Shown: one piece after another, positions 44,532 to 55,555 of the stretch | Numbering within the stretch: position 1 is the stretch's first letter | Layout of the letters: each line of letters opens with the position of its first letter | Assembly (NCBI GenBank): GCA_035295165.1 | Contig: DATGJN010000103.1 | Location: forward strand, 62,001 to 126,000 | Source of the DNA: a bacterium | Lineage (GTDB): Bacteria; Sysuimicrobiota; Sysuimicrobiia; Sysuimicrobiales; Segetimicrobiaceae | Direction of reading: 5' to 3' | Length of the DNA stretch: 64,000 nt | Notes under the pieces: model-generated | What the model was told of the DNA's origin: nothing | The model's database searches: none | Seen by the model: the letters and a program-made list of their open reading frames with translations, nothing else | Position numbers and translations under genes: made by a program

Positions 44532-44858
44532 TTGAAGCTGATCCTCGCGATCGTCCAGGAGAAGGACTCCCGGCGTCTGATCGACGCGCTAATGGACGCG
44601 CAGTTCCAGACCACGATGCTTGCCAGCACCGGCGGGTTCCTCCGCGAGGGTAACACGACGATCATCATCGGCACCGACGAGGGCCGCGTCGACGATGCCC
44701 TTGCCGTCATCCAGAAGATCTGTTGTGTGCGGGAGAAGCTGATCAGTCCGGTGCCGCCGGTGGTGGACCCCGTATCCTACATCGTGGAACCCGTCAAGGT
44801 AAAGGTCGGAGGCGCGATCGTGTCCGTACTAAATGTGGACCGGTCGGTCAAGATCTGA
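44532..44858 (+). CDS. darA: Cyclic-di-AMP receptor (PII-like, DarA family)
   Basis: The 108-residue protein starts MKLILAIVQEKDSRRLIDAL and has the signature ASTGGFLREGNTTIIIGTDE and the C-terminal GGAIVSVLNVDR. DarA trimers bind c-di-AMP via the Gly-rich loop and sense cell-wall or osmotic status. I chose TTG at 44532, the codon at which conserved homology begins; the longer open frame upstream is not protein-like. A G-rich GAGGGGGTGG lies ahead. It is a lone gene. Confidence 0.9.
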   Translation: MKLILAIVQEKDSRRLIDALMDAQFQTTMLASTGGFLREGNTTIIIGTDEGRVDDALAVIQKICCVREKLISPVPPVVDPVSYIVEPVKVKVGGAIVSVLNVDRSVKI

Positions 44859-44873
44859 TCGCGTCAATAGGAC

Positions 44874-45107
44874 TTACAGCCCCTGTCGTGTCAGGTAGTC
44901 GCGCCCGCGGTTGGTAATCGTCGCGAGCCCTGTCCGGTCCTTCTTCTTTTCCCAGGTCGCGAGCGCGTAGTCGGTGCAGTATAGGAGGTGGCGTTCGACC
45001 GCATCCAGCGGTAGGCCGAGCATCTCGCCCAATTCTGAGCTCCGGACACCTTGGGGGTGATCCCGAAGAGCGACCAAAACCTGGTTCCGATCGTTGTTGA
45101 TTGGCAT
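44874..45107 (-). CDS. Small winged-helix DNA-binding protein
   Basis: The 77-residue protein reads RNQVLVALRDHPQGVRSSELGEMLGLPLDAVERHLLYCTDYALATW, a helix-turn-helix, then a short wing (GLATITNRGRDYL). It resembles small MarR/ArsR-like regulators but has no effector domain. The ATG at 45107 follows GGGGGC. The end converges with darA after 15 bases. Function is inferred only. Confidence 0.65.
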   Translation of the reverse strand: MPINNDRNQVLVALRDHPQGVRSSELGEMLGLPLDAVERHLLYCTDYALATWEKKKDRTGLATITNRGRDYLTRQGL

Positions 45108-45425
45108 GCCGTTGCCCCCGGGAGTGGCGTTCCCTCTCACACAACGAGAATAGCGTGGCGGTGGTTCCAGGGCCCCGCGCCGCGCAAATCGGTACTCTTA
45201 CCCATTCAGCAGCGTAAACTGTCATTCAGGTTCTTGAGATCCTCCCACCATCGCGCGTGCGGCACCACCGTCCCTTGCCGGATGCGCGCGCGATAAGGTA
45301 CGGACAGGCCACCTCGTGCGGATTGGTGTCAACAGGGCACAAATGTAGCGCCGGCAGGAGCTGGAGTTTGGGCGGACGAACATGTTGGCCCGCAAGTTGG
45401 TCTGTCCGGTGACTTGGGAGGCGCC
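45108..45425. other. 318-base intergenic region
   Basis: I see no gene here. It separates the winged-helix gene (minus) from the 7TM receptor (plus) and should contain both promoters, but no convincing -35/-10 pair stands out. Confidence 0.5.
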
Positions 45426-47312
45426 GTGCGTCACGCTTCCAACGTTATGGATCGCCCTCGCGAATTGTCACGTTTCGGCAAGATCCTCCTGCTACTGCTC
45501 GTGGCGTACGTTACAACGCTCATCTTGCCCGATACACTGCGCCCGAGTGCGCTGTATCAACAACTCTATTCGTTTGTAGGATTAGATTCGCATCACCAAC
45601 CAACGGCCGGCTGGTACCCTTTGGGGGTCGTCTGCTTTGATGCTGACAATAACGGCAAGGTCACGTCCGTCCACGGCTGCGCTCCCGCGCGGGGCCACTT
45701 GCAAGAAGGCGATCAGATCGACCTCCGCGCAACAGCGATGACTGATCGTCGCGCGATAATAGAAGGCGGCGGGCGGGTCGCGCACGATCGGCCCGTGGTC
45801 TTACAAATCATCCATGCCAACCGTGCTCGGGAGACAGTAGAGTTGATGCCGAGGCCAGAAGACCTCCGATTCTTTGGTACGAAATGGCCAAATACGTGGA
45901 CCCTCATGCTCGATCAACTGGCTGGCCTTTTCTTCATCGGACTGGCTGCGCTCTGCGTTTGGCGGGCGCCATCGCCCGTTACTTGGGGGTTCTTCGTGTA
46001 CGCCCTGTATTTCAATTCCGGCGATCTCGAGGTGTGGTGGGCAAACCTTCCGGCCGAGGCAGTTCGCTGGCTCGGCTGGTCGCTGGCAGTGATCGCCAGT
46101 GCGGGTCTCGCCGGTATTCTGATGTTCGCTCTGTACTTCCCGCGTCATTCGGTTAGAAATTGGCGGCGCGCGGTTGTGTGGCTGTTCTTCCCGTTCGCGA
46201 CGCTGGCTGCACTGAACCTCTGGTCGTTTCGCAACTACACTGAAGGGATCTCAACTGAAGCTGTCTACGATGCCTACTACTATTTGTTTCTCGCCACTTA
46301 CCTTGCGGTCTTCGCTTTGTTCTTTCGCACGTACGTCACTCAACCTGCGGATCGACCGAGGATACGCTGGGTCATCTTAGGCGCACTGTCCGGCCTCTTG
46401 TGCTTCATCCTTGCCGAAGTCTACACTCAAACCTCGATGCTCAATAATTTGCCCCTGACGATTCATCAATGGCAATGGCAAACGCTTTACGCAGTGAATG
46501 TATTGTTCCCAATAGCCGTCACTTATGCGATATTACGTCACCGGGTGATCAATGTCCGATTGGTACTCAATCGCTCGGGCGTCGCGGCATTCGGATTCAT
46601 CGTAGTGCTTGTAGCGTACGAGTTACTCTACCTCACATTTCACAGGAGAGTAGAGCGTTGGCCCTGGATCGCGCTTGCCGTAGGACTAATCTCCATACTC
46701 GCTCATGAACGCCTGCGAAAGATTAAGGACTTTATGAATTGGCTGTTCTACCGTAAGTGGTACATTGCTGAGCGCGACTTGAAGAAGGCAGCGGAAGGCC
46801 TAACTCGAGTCACCCAGGTTGAGGCAGTCAATCACGCGCTTATCGACGTGCCAGCGAACGACCTTGATCTCACTCTCGCAGGGCTATTTGAACGCAAAAC
46901 GGATGAGGCCTTCTACCGTGTTCATGCGACCCCATCGTGGCCCGGAACTCTCTTGCAGGTGATTCCCGCGCACGACTCATTGCTTGCTTCGCTCCAAGCC
47001 CGTCCTCTAGTGCTTTCAGACGGCTATTGGAAGGGAAAGCTACCGGCGCCCCAGCCATACCCCGTTCAGATGCCCATTCTCGCGGTGCCTATCGCGATCG
47101 GACGAGTGCTGAGCAGACTTGCGCTTTTCGGCCCGCACGCTAACGGCGAGACATTTGATCGCGATGAGGTTGACATCATTGACAAGCTGGCGCAATCTGC
47201 GGGCCTTGCTTACACTACGTTGCAAGCCGAAGAAGTGGAGACTCTGCGTAGTCAGATTCGAGACTTGCAGGTACCGTTGAAAGAAACGCCAGGGCTTCAC
47301 CTCAAGGACTAG
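45426..47312 (+). CDS. Multi-pass membrane sensor with PDZ-like and GAF-like regions
   Basis: The 628-residue protein has an N-terminal helix (KILLLLLVAYVTTLIL), an extracytoplasmic PDZ-like stretch (about 45-135, VTSVHGCAPARGHLQEGDQIDL), then about seven membrane helices from 150 to 430 and a cytosolic C-terminus (430-628) with a GAF-like fold (VPIAIGRVLSRLALFGPH) ending in a short coiled coil. There is no kinase, cyclase or HTH output, so it may signal through a partner. Base composition is far lower in GC than neighbours (27 of 60 G/C in 46501-46560). The start is uncertain: TTG 45414, GTG 45426 or ATG 45447. Confidence 0.7.
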   Translation: MRHASNVMDRPRELSRFGKILLLLLVAYVTTLILPDTLRPSALYQQLYSFVGLDSHHQPTAGWYPLGVVCFDADNNGKVTSVHGCAPARGHLQEGDQIDLRATAMTDRRAIIEGGGRVAHDRPVVLQIIHANRARETVELMPRPEDLRFFGTKWPNTWTLMLDQLAGLFFIGLAALCVWRAPSPVTWGFFVYALYFNSGDLEVWWANLPAEAVRWLGWSLAVIASAGLAGILMFALYFPRHSVRNWRRAVVWLFFPFATLAALNLWSFRNYTEGISTEAVYDAYYYLFLATYLAVFALFFRTYVTQPADRPRIRWVILGALSGLLCFILAEVYTQTSMLNNLPLTIHQWQWQTLYAVNVLFPIAVTYAILRHRVINVRLVLNRSGVAAFGFIVVLVAYELLYLTFHRRVERWPWIALAVGLISILAHERLRKIKDFMNWLFYRKWYIAERDLKKAAEGLTRVTQVEAVNHALIDVPANDLDLTLAGLFERKTDEAFYRVHATPSWPGTLLQVIPAHDSLLASLQARPLVLSDGYWKGKLPAPQPYPVQMPILAVPIAIGRVLSRLALFGPHANGETFDRDEVDIIDKLAQSAGLAYTTLQAEEVETLRSQIRDLQVPLKETPGLHLKD

Positions 47313-47582
47313 CCGGCCCCCCGAGGTGCCCCAGCAGCGATCGCCGAGGTGCCGTGCCGTTGGCACCACTCCCGGAGAACATCGGGCTCTGGAAGATCTG
47401 GCTCGTACACGGTGCGTGTTCGATCCGCCAATCCAGTCCGAGCGTCGTCCGGCGCTTGGCACAGCCGCCGCGGTCCCGCCGAGGCGCCGGCGGCCGCCGC
47501 GCTGCTACGGGCCCGAGGTTGCGGCGCTCCTCACCCGGTCCGGTGGCGTTGAGAACCAAACGAGGGGTATGTGCCGAGCAGC

Positions 47583-48374
47583 TCACATAGGTGGCATGTT
47601 GGCCGGCTTTCCCAACCACGACGCGGTCAATGTGGCCATGCCAAAAAGGACAAGGCCGAGGCCGGCCACCCGGCCGATGAGCGGGCCGTGGCGGAAGATC
47701 TTCTCGGCGAAGATGACGGCCGCCAATAGCACCATCCAACCCAGATTCATCAATCCTACCGCGAACAGTACGACCATGAGACCCCAGCAGCAACCCACGC
47801 AGTAGGCGCCGTGCCGAAACCCCATGGTAAACGCGCCGCCATAGCCGTCGCGCCAGGACTGGAGCAGGAAGCCCAAGGGTGAGCGGCAATGCTGCAGGCA
47901 AACCCCTTTCAAGGGGCTCCATTGGTATAGGCCGGCCAGAACGAGCACAATGCCTGCGACCGTCGGACTGTACGCCCGGAGACCGGGTGCCGTCATGCTC
48001 ACAGCCGGCACCGCCAGTGACAGGAGATAGGCGCCAAGGCCAAAGAGACTCCAGATCGCTAAATAGCCGGCCAGGAACACCCAAGTCGGCACCGCCGACC
48101 TGGCGGTGATGCGTTGGTTGCGCCCGACGGTGGAAAAGAGCGACACCATGGGCGCCACTGACGGGAACATCATCGCCACCATCATGCTGACCCAGACCGG
48201 CAAGAAGAGCGTGACCGGAGTCGGTCCCATTGCCATGTTCCGCATATCGGCGATGTTCCCCATGCCCTGGGCCTGGATCACCGTGATCGTCCAGCCGATC
48301 GCGGCGAGCAGCAGCAAGGCCAGCCAGAGCCAGATCCGCGGCCGCTTGGATATCCCGAGGGGTGGGGTTGCCAT
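47583..48374 (-). CDS. DUF2182 integral membrane protein
   Basis: The 263-residue protein has about six membrane helices and DUF2182 motifs: WVSMMVAMMFPSVAPMVSLF near residue 60, YQWSPLKGVCLQHCRSPLGF near 165 and FRHGAYCVGCCWGLMVV near 200. Conserved Met and Cys clusters suggest metal handling, for example copper, but the function is not established. It lies downstream of a DUF1326 gene; the two families commonly occur together. Confidence 0.9.
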   Translation of the reverse strand: MATPPLGISKRPRIWLWLALLLLAAIGWTITVIQAQGMGNIADMRNMAMGPTPVTLFLPVWVSMMVAMMFPSVAPMVSLFSTVGRNQRITARSAVPTWVFLAGYLAIWSLFGLGAYLLSLAVPAVSMTAPGLRAYSPTVAGIVLVLAGLYQWSPLKGVCLQHCRSPLGFLLQSWRDGYGGAFTMGFRHGAYCVGCCWGLMVVLFAVGLMNLGWMVLLAAVIFAEKIFRHGPLIGRVAGLGLVLFGMATLTASWLGKPANMPPM

Positions 48375-48439
48375 CGTGCCTCAGGCCGCGCAGGGTAGTC
48401 GCGGCCCCGTCACGTGCTGGACATACGGAGCCTCAACGA

Positions 48440-49048
48440 TCATGCGGCCCAAGAGAACGGAGCAGAGTGGCCATTCTTCCCGTCGTTCGAGAACTCCAAC
48501 CCGAAGGCTTTCACTCGCGCCTTTGTCGCTTTGGCGATCGTGAGCGTCGAGTTCGCTGGATGAAACGCCCCTGTGATTTTGGATACCTCTCCCGTCGGAC
48601 TCCCTGGTGGCACGAAGTCCTCGATCTCAATCTCGGCGGCGTCGCCGATCTTCACTCGGTGCCGGCGCCCGTCGTCCTTGTACTCAATGGGCACCACTTC
48701 CATCCCCAACATCTCTCCGATGAGCGGTGCAAGGCCTGCCATTGGTCCACCGAGTTTCCCGGAGAAGACGGCACCAAGTTTTTCCTGTTGCTTCGGGGAG
48801 GCAGCCGCATCCATGAACACGCCGACCCGCCACTTGCCTTCGAGCATCTGGCGCGGCGTGTCAGCCAGCACGGCGATGGTACGGTTGCTGACATCCACCC
48901 CTTCGATCTCGCCTGAGGCCACATGGAATACGAGCACGACCCGGCACCGCTCGTTGTCCGCGGGCATGGTCAGGCCAGAGGTGCTGCAGGGGCAGACCAT
49001 GTTGCAGTTACAGTTTTCAAAGTACGTACCGTTAAGGCGCCACGCCAT
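48440..49048 (-). CDS. DUF1326 family protein
   Basis: The 202-residue protein begins MAWRLNGTYFENCNCNMVCPCSTSGLT; the CNC-x3-CPC cysteine cluster is the DUF1326 hallmark. The ATG at 49048 has AAAGGAGG nine bases upstream; an earlier in-frame ATG lacks a site. The rest is a beta-rich domain (VGVFMDAAASPKQQEKLGAVFSG). No signal peptide is present. Function is unknown; the pairing with DUF2182 suggests a shared metal or redox role. Confidence 0.9.
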   Translation of the reverse strand: MAWRLNGTYFENCNCNMVCPCSTSGLTMPADNERCRVVLVFHVASGEIEGVDVSNRTIAVLADTPRQMLEGKWRVGVFMDAAASPKQQEKLGAVFSGKLGGPMAGLAPLIGEMLGMEVVPIEYKDDGRRHRVKIGDAAEIEIEDFVPPGSPTGEVSKITGAFHPANSTLTIAKATKARVKAFGLEFSNDGKNGHSAPFSWAA

Positions 49049-49756
49049 AGCGCTTCGCCTCCTTTGTCTTAGACGGTCAGGGACTTCCGTTTTGGTGCCT
49101 GAATCCCTCCCATTGAAACGCACCCAACCTTACGGACCCTGAGGCACGAATGGTGCACACCCAACTGACACTTTCCCTGCAAAGGCCCCCATGCGCAAAC
49201 CCGTATAGGACAAGGATTGGCGCGCGATGAATCGACTCCTCAGGTGTCGGGTTGCGGCGAGCGGTGAAGGACCGCCGCAGCACGCCGCACCGAAAGCGAC
49301 AGGCGCTCAGGTTCGGTGCCGAGTTTACCGGATCGCGCGCTGCGCCATACATGGCAAGGTGCCCGGCGCGTGCTTTCGCAGGATGAAGTGCGGGGGCGCT
49401 TGGCATGCGTGGCGATCGGGCCCGGGTGCTGGCCCGGCGCTTCTCGGATGCCTAGCGGCAGCCAAAGACCGAGCACGGCATCGCCCCGTGCGCTAGGTAT
49501 TGAAAACCATGGTTTTCTGCGTCTCGGAAATACGGAGGGAGACTTCAGTGCTGGGGGTGGTGCGCGGGGGCTCGAGGTGCCGGCGCGGCCGCTCCGGGCA
49601 TCTTCACGAGCTGTGCCACCCGGCGGGCGCGCCTTGGCCCGAGTGCCACCTCGGGGGAACGGGCTCGAGGGCCGGGAAGGCCGGGCGGGTACCTTTGGGG
49701 AGGGGTTCAGGCGTAAAAATGGAAATGTGTGCTAACTCGTCGCCGAAGGGTCCGAC
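49049..49756. other. About 700 bases without a recognisable gene
   Basis: Several short frames exist on both strands but none has a ribosome site plus family-like sequence. The minus-strand promoter for DUF1326 should lie at its left edge and a promoter for the acetyltransferase at its right. Confidence 0.5.
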
Positions 49757-50362
49757 ATGGCGCGCGCGGAGCTGGTTAGGGCAAAGAGAGCCACGACGCG
49801 ATTCTCGATCCGGGAGCTTGGGCCACGGACGTGGCGCGACTTCGCGCAAATCGTTGGGAAGCACAACGGTGTGTGGGGCGGCTGCTGGTGCGTCACTTTC
49901 CACCGCAGGCCCGGTGAGCGCTACGGAACGCCGGCGCACAACGCGGCGCTCAAGGAGAGACTTGTTCTCGCGGGTCGATCCCACGCGGCTCTCGTCTACG
50001 ATGGGACCCAGATAGTGGGATGGTGTCAGTTCGGACCCCCCGCCGAACTCCCGGGCCGGATGACTGGGTACGGCAAGTTGGGCCTCGACCTGCCCGACTG
50101 GCGAATACCGTGCTTCTTCGTCGACCGCGACCGGAGGCGGGATGGAGTCGCCAAGGCCGCGCTGCGAGGGGCGCTGCGCATCATCGCGGCCAAAGGTGGG
50201 GGGACGGTCGACGGATATCCAATTTCCGTCCGCGGGAAATCGTACTCGAGTTCGTTCCTATGGGGCGGAACCGAATCGATGTTCGCCGAGGTTGGATTCA
50301 GTCTCGTCGGCCGCTTGGGCACGAGCAAAGTGGTGATGCGAAAAGTCGTTCGTAGTCGGTAA
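49757..50362 (+). CDS. GNAT-family N-acetyltransferase
   Basis: The 201-residue protein resembles GNAT acetyltransferases: IVGWCQFGPPAELPG forms the central strand, and the acetyl-CoA loop is CFFVDRDRRRDGVAKAALRGAL, a degenerate RxxGxA pattern typical of this subgroup. A conserved start NGVWGGCWCVTFH is also found in related proteins. The substrate is unknown. The ATG at 49757 lies after a weak AGGGTCC. Confidence 0.82.
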   Translation: MARAELVRAKRATTRFSIRELGPRTWRDFAQIVGKHNGVWGGCWCVTFHRRPGERYGTPAHNAALKERLVLAGRSHAALVYDGTQIVGWCQFGPPAELPGRMTGYGKLGLDLPDWRIPCFFVDRDRRRDGVAKAALRGALRIIAAKGGGTVDGYPISVRGKSYSSSFLWGGTESMFAEVGFSLVGRLGTSKVVMRKVVRSR

Positions 50363-51098
50363 CAAATACCAACCAGCATCCTGCGACGTGCACTTGCACT
50401 CGTGTCTGCGATTCCCCAGCGTCCGGCTTAACGCGTGCAATTTGTAAGCATTATCGTTACGCGTGCACACAGGTATGCGTGGATGTGTGCACGGCGAGGC
50501 GCACCCGAGTGCATAGCGCGCCCCGCCCGAAACGACGCAGAACACGCGCCAACAATTGCACCTCGAGTGTCTACCCCAGCGACCCAGCGCGAGCCCATGA
50601 CTGAGCGTGTTCTCTACCGCCTCAACAGTAACACCGGCCCAGCACCTACGGGCGGGGTCCGCCGTGTCGATGAACAGACCAAGACGAACCGCACTCATGG
50701 CGCGGGGCGGGACGGAGCGGGGCGCGCTCGAGGACCGCGTCAAGAACGCGATGGGATCTGTGCGCCGTGGCTCCAACACGCGTAACCGCTCAGCACAGAG
50801 TCTCCTTATGGCTCCGGGCGACATACGCTTCCGACTTGGTTTGCTCCGCAAGGATTTGTCCGAGCGACGGCAAGGCCGATCTGTCCACGTGGGTCATCGG
50901 GTCCCACAAGTGGGACCGCATCAGGGCTTTACCACCCGCCATCATCCCACACCCTCCCAGCGCGACACGGGCCGCGAAACCGATGAGTGCGCCCCCGGGG
51001 CACCCCGTGACGGATCCCCCGCGCATGCGTCACCGCGCCCCATTGAGCCCCCGCAGGTTCGGCAATCGATCCCATACGGCCTCACAATGCGAATTGAA
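50363..51098. other. About 735 bases without a supported gene
   Basis: No complete gene is visible. A minus-strand stretch near 50790-51026 contains LWDPMTHVDRSALPSLGQIL, reminiscent of FMN-binding PPOX-type proteins, but it is short and has no credible start. The middle portion is notably richer in A/T and in GTGTGC-like repeats. Confidence 0.45.
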
Positions 51099-52091
51099 TT
51101 AGACCGAGAGTGGCGTTTCTTGACGCAATCTTGCGATGTCCTTGGTCGGCGCACTGCCGAACACCCGACCGTAGTCTCTAGTGAACTGCGAAGCGCTTAA
51201 ATATCCAACGAGGCGGCTCGCAGTGCCGGCGTCCATCATGTTGGACAACATCAGGCGCCTCGCCTCTTGGAGGCGCAGTCGCTTTTGATAGTGCAGCGGG
51301 CTCATCGAGGTGACTGACTTAAAGTGCTCGTGGAACGAGGAGACACTCATGTGTACCAGCCCCGCCAAGTCTTCGACCCTCATGGGTTGGGAGAAGTTGG
51401 CGCGGAGCCAAGAAATCGCCTCCGCAACTCGGTGCACGCCAGACTCTGCAAAGCCCATTTGAGCCACGCGAACACCAAGAGGGCTGCGTAGCAGCCAGAT
51501 CAAGATCTCATCCACCACGAGCGGGGCGAGTAGTTCAGCGTCCCCGGGCTGCGCGAGACTCTCCACTAACCGCGTCGCGGCGTTGACGATACTCACGTCG
51601 ACCGGAGTGACGTACACGGCGCGCCTCTCTTGAACCGGAGCCAGACCGTTCGGATACACCTTCAACACCAGCTCCGCAATCTTTTCGGGGTAGAGGTCCA
51701 GTCTTAGAGCGAGGTACGGCTCGGAATGGCTGGCTCGCGTGATCTGGGCAGCAACCGGTAAGGCTACCGAGAACACAAGCATACGCGACGCGTCGTACTC
51801 GTAGGCCTCCTGACCCACGATCACGGATTTCGCTCCTTGTGCGATGATGCACAAGGAGGGCAGCTGGACGGCATGCACACAGTCCGTGTGCGTTCGTGAA
51901 AAACGACTGGCGTGCAAACCGGGGATGTGAAGGTCGAACACGCCGTCGTGAGGGGCATAGGCGCAGATCAGGCGTGCGAGGTTGGTCACATCTCGTTCAC
52001 GTGGGCCGTCGACGTCGCGGTGGAGACGCATTTTTGTCAGATGATCTTCAAGATCTTGAGAACGGTTCCTTTGCAGTGATGACGACGCCAT
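51099..52091 (-). CDS. AraC-family transcriptional regulator
   Basis: The 330-residue protein has an N-terminal AraC_N (AraC-type regulator N-terminal) domain with [32 protein letters not shown] and a C-terminal pair of HTHs ([21 protein letters not shown] and [23 protein letters not shown]). I use the ATG at 52091, 11 bases after GGAGG; TTG 52142 is a longer option. It sits upstream of a redox gene cluster on the same strand and is the obvious candidate regulator; in other bacteria this type often controls adjacent aldo-keto reductases. Confidence 0.92.
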   Translation of the reverse strand: MASSSLQRNRSQDLEDHLTKMRLHRDVDGPRERDVTNLARLICAYAPHDGVFDLHIPGLHASRFSRTHTDCVHAVQLPSLCIIAQGAKSVIVGQEAYEYDASRMLVFSVALPVAAQITRASHSEPYLALRLDLYPEKIAELVLKVYPNGLAPVQERRAVYVTPVDVSIVNAATRLVESLAQPGDAELLAPLVVDEILIWLLRSPLGVRVAQMGFAESGVHRVAEAISWLRANFSQPMRVEDLAGLVHMSVSSFHEHFKSVTSMSPLHYQKRLRLQEARRLMLSNMMDAGTASRLVGYLSASQFTRDYGRVFGSAPTKDIARLRQETPLSV

Positions 52092-52175
52092 CTGCGTCAC
52101 CGCCTCCTCGACGGGCCGCTTTCGCTCGTGCCTCGTGGGCAACGTCTCACTGGATAAACGCGATGTTCTCGTGAA

Positions 52176-52562
52176 CTAAGAGCTTGTCGAGCGCGGCACG
52201 AGTTTGATCGTCGCGGATCGTGCCATAGCGCTAACGATGTGGCTGACGATGCTTGCGGCGTACCGGCGGTATTTTGCGCGGTACGCGGCGTCGATCTGAT
52301 CGTTAATCTCGGGGTCGGCGTCCACGAAGGTGACGTCCTTGCCGATGCCGCCAGCCTGGATGTGTCCTTCGTGGCGCGCCCGGGTGCCACGGAACCAGGC
52401 GCCGCTGCGCCCGTTGACGGCTCTGACGTAGAGGTCGTCGCCGTGGCGGACGACCCAAATCGTCACCGGGTGTCGTAGCGTGCCGTCGCGTCGGAGTGAC
52501 GCGATCTCCAACTCTTCTGCCGCCCCGATCTTGGCGAGCTCGTCGTTCGTCCAAGTCGTCAT
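52176..52562 (-). CDS. DUF2255 family protein
   Basis: The 128-residue protein matches DUF2255: MTTWTNDELAKIGAAEELEI at the N-terminus, TIWVVRHGDDLYVRAVNG and WFRGTRARHEGHI. The fold resembles a flavin-binding split barrel as in deazaflavin nitroreductases; no cofactor is proven. The ATG at 52562 follows GAAGGAGA. It lies between the AraC regulator and the alcohol dehydrogenase. Confidence 0.9.
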   Translation of the reverse strand: MTTWTNDELAKIGAAEELEIASLRRDGTLRHPVTIWVVRHGDDLYVRAVNGRSGAWFRGTRARHEGHIQAGGIGKDVTFVDADPEINDQIDAAYRAKYRRYAASIVSHIVSAMARSATIKLVPRSTSS

Positions 52563-52628
52563 CGGCGTGTCTCCTTCTATGATAGCTCTGGGTGGTCTGA
52601 GCAATGGCGCGTGTTCAGAGCCGGTGCT

Positions 52629-53663
52629 TCAGAACTCGATCAGGACCTTGATCGCCTCCCGTTCGTTCATCGCCCGGTAGCCGTCAGGCACCTCGTCGAG
52701 ACGCACGACCCGATCGAAGACTCTGCCCGGTTCGATCCTGCCTTCGAGGACGTCCGGTAGGAGTTCCTTGATGTACGCGCGGGCCGGGGCGGGGCCGCCG
52801 CCCACGGTGACGTTGTTGTAGAATGCCGGCCGCGACGCGGGCATCGTCTCGTCCTGGGGAACACCGACGCGGCCGACTGCGCCACCCGGGCGGGCGATGC
52901 TGAGCGCCGTGAGCATCGACTGCTCCAGGCCGACGCACTCAAGGACAGAATGGACGCCAAAGCCGCCGGTCAGTTCGCGCACGCGCTCGACCGCCTCGTC
53001 GCCTCGCTCGCTCACGACGTCGGTCGCGCCGAACGCTCTCGCCAGCGCGATCCGGTTGGGATGACGGCCCAAGAGGATGATCCGCTCGGCGCCGAGGCGC
53101 CGTGCGGCGATCACACCGCACAAGCCGACGGCACCATCGCCGACGATAGCCACGGTCTTCCCAGGGCCGACCTTAGCGGCAAGGGCAGCGTGATGGCCCG
53201 TTCCCATCACGTCTGAAAGCGTGAGCAGCGACGGCATCAACGCGTCGTCTGCGCCGACCGGTAGGACGACGAGCGTTCCGTCGGCCTGGGGGACACGCAC
53301 CGCTTCGGCCTGTGCTCCGCCGACGTCACCCGTGCCGAAGAACCCTCCGTGGATGCACGACGTCTGAAGTCCCTCGTGGCAGAAGATGCAGGTGCCGTCC
53401 GAGTATGCGAAGGGCATGATGACGACATCGCCGGCTTTAAGGGTGCGGACGTCGGCGCCGACGGCTTCGACGACGCCGATGGCCTCATGTCCCATCCGGC
53501 GGCCGGTCTGGCTGTGTTCCATCGTCTTGTACGGCCAGAGATCGCTGCCGCAGATGGCGGCACGGGTGACGGCTACGAGGGCGTCGGTGGGTTCGATCAG
53601 GCGAGCGTCGGGGACGGTCTCAATACGGACGTCGCCGGCGCCGAACATGACAGTTGCGCGCAT
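52629..53663 (-). CDS. Zinc-dependent alcohol dehydrogenase
   Basis: The 344-residue MDR-family enzyme has the catalytic zinc ligands in AICGSDLW and MGHEAIGVVEAVG, a structural zinc loop (CIFCHEGLQTSC), and the NAD-binding loop VAIVGDGAVGLCGV. It matches threonine/glutathione-type alcohol dehydrogenases; substrate unknown. The ATG at 53663 follows GAGGTGAG. It is 66 bases upstream of DUF2255 in the same direction. Confidence 0.94.
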   Translation of the reverse strand: MRATVMFGAGDVRIETVPDARLIEPTDALVAVTRAAICGSDLWPYKTMEHSQTGRRMGHEAIGVVEAVGADVRTLKAGDVVIMPFAYSDGTCIFCHEGLQTSCIHGGFFGTGDVGGAQAEAVRVPQADGTLVVLPVGADDALMPSLLTLSDVMGTGHHAALAAKVGPGKTVAIVGDGAVGLCGVIAARRLGAERIILLGRHPNRIALARAFGATDVVSERGDEAVERVRELTGGFGVHSVLECVGLEQSMLTALSIARPGGAVGRVGVPQDETMPASRPAFYNNVTVGGGPAPARAYIKELLPDVLEGRIEPGRVFDRVVRLDEVPDGYRAMNEREAIKVLIEF

Positions 53664-53798
53664 AGGGGCTCACCTCCGACTACGGTAACGGTGTTGCGGC
53701 CAGTGGCGATGATCGCGTTTCCCGGCGGCAAGGGCGGCCTTGGCGACACTTGCGCCCACTCCGCGGCCCACGCCGATGACACACCGGAGTTTCCTCAT
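53664..53798 (-). pseudogene. N-terminal remnant of an SDR oxidoreductase
   Basis: From an ATG at 53798 one frame reads CVIGVGRGVGASVAKAALAAG and an adjacent frame continues GNAIIATGRNTVTVV. Together they form the Rossmann start of a short-chain dehydrogenase (G-x-G-R-G-x-G ... ATGRN) with a frameshift and a missing C-terminal 200 residues. It is a decayed gene left between the cupin and alcohol dehydrogenase genes. Confidence 0.6.
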
Positions 53799-53811
53799 GA
53801 TTGCTGCCGTG

Positions 53812-55357
<1,546 letters not shown>

Positions 55358-55555
55358 TCACGTCACTTACAAGCATAGGGCGCTGACCCTTTGGGCTGTT
55401 GCCTAATTCGCCAAAGTTCTTGCCAGATTCTCCGAGATTCCACCGGGTAAGACCGAAGGTGGGTAGGTGGACGGTCGTGCTGAACGACACAGATCGAAGG
55501 AAGCGCCGGAGAAGATCCCGCGGGGCGGGCATTGCCGCGAGGTCCAGAAGATACC

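Noticed and set aside
49124-49756. Short plus-strand frames such as 49316-49735 as a gene
   Set aside because: No ribosome site, no family resemblance and biased composition.
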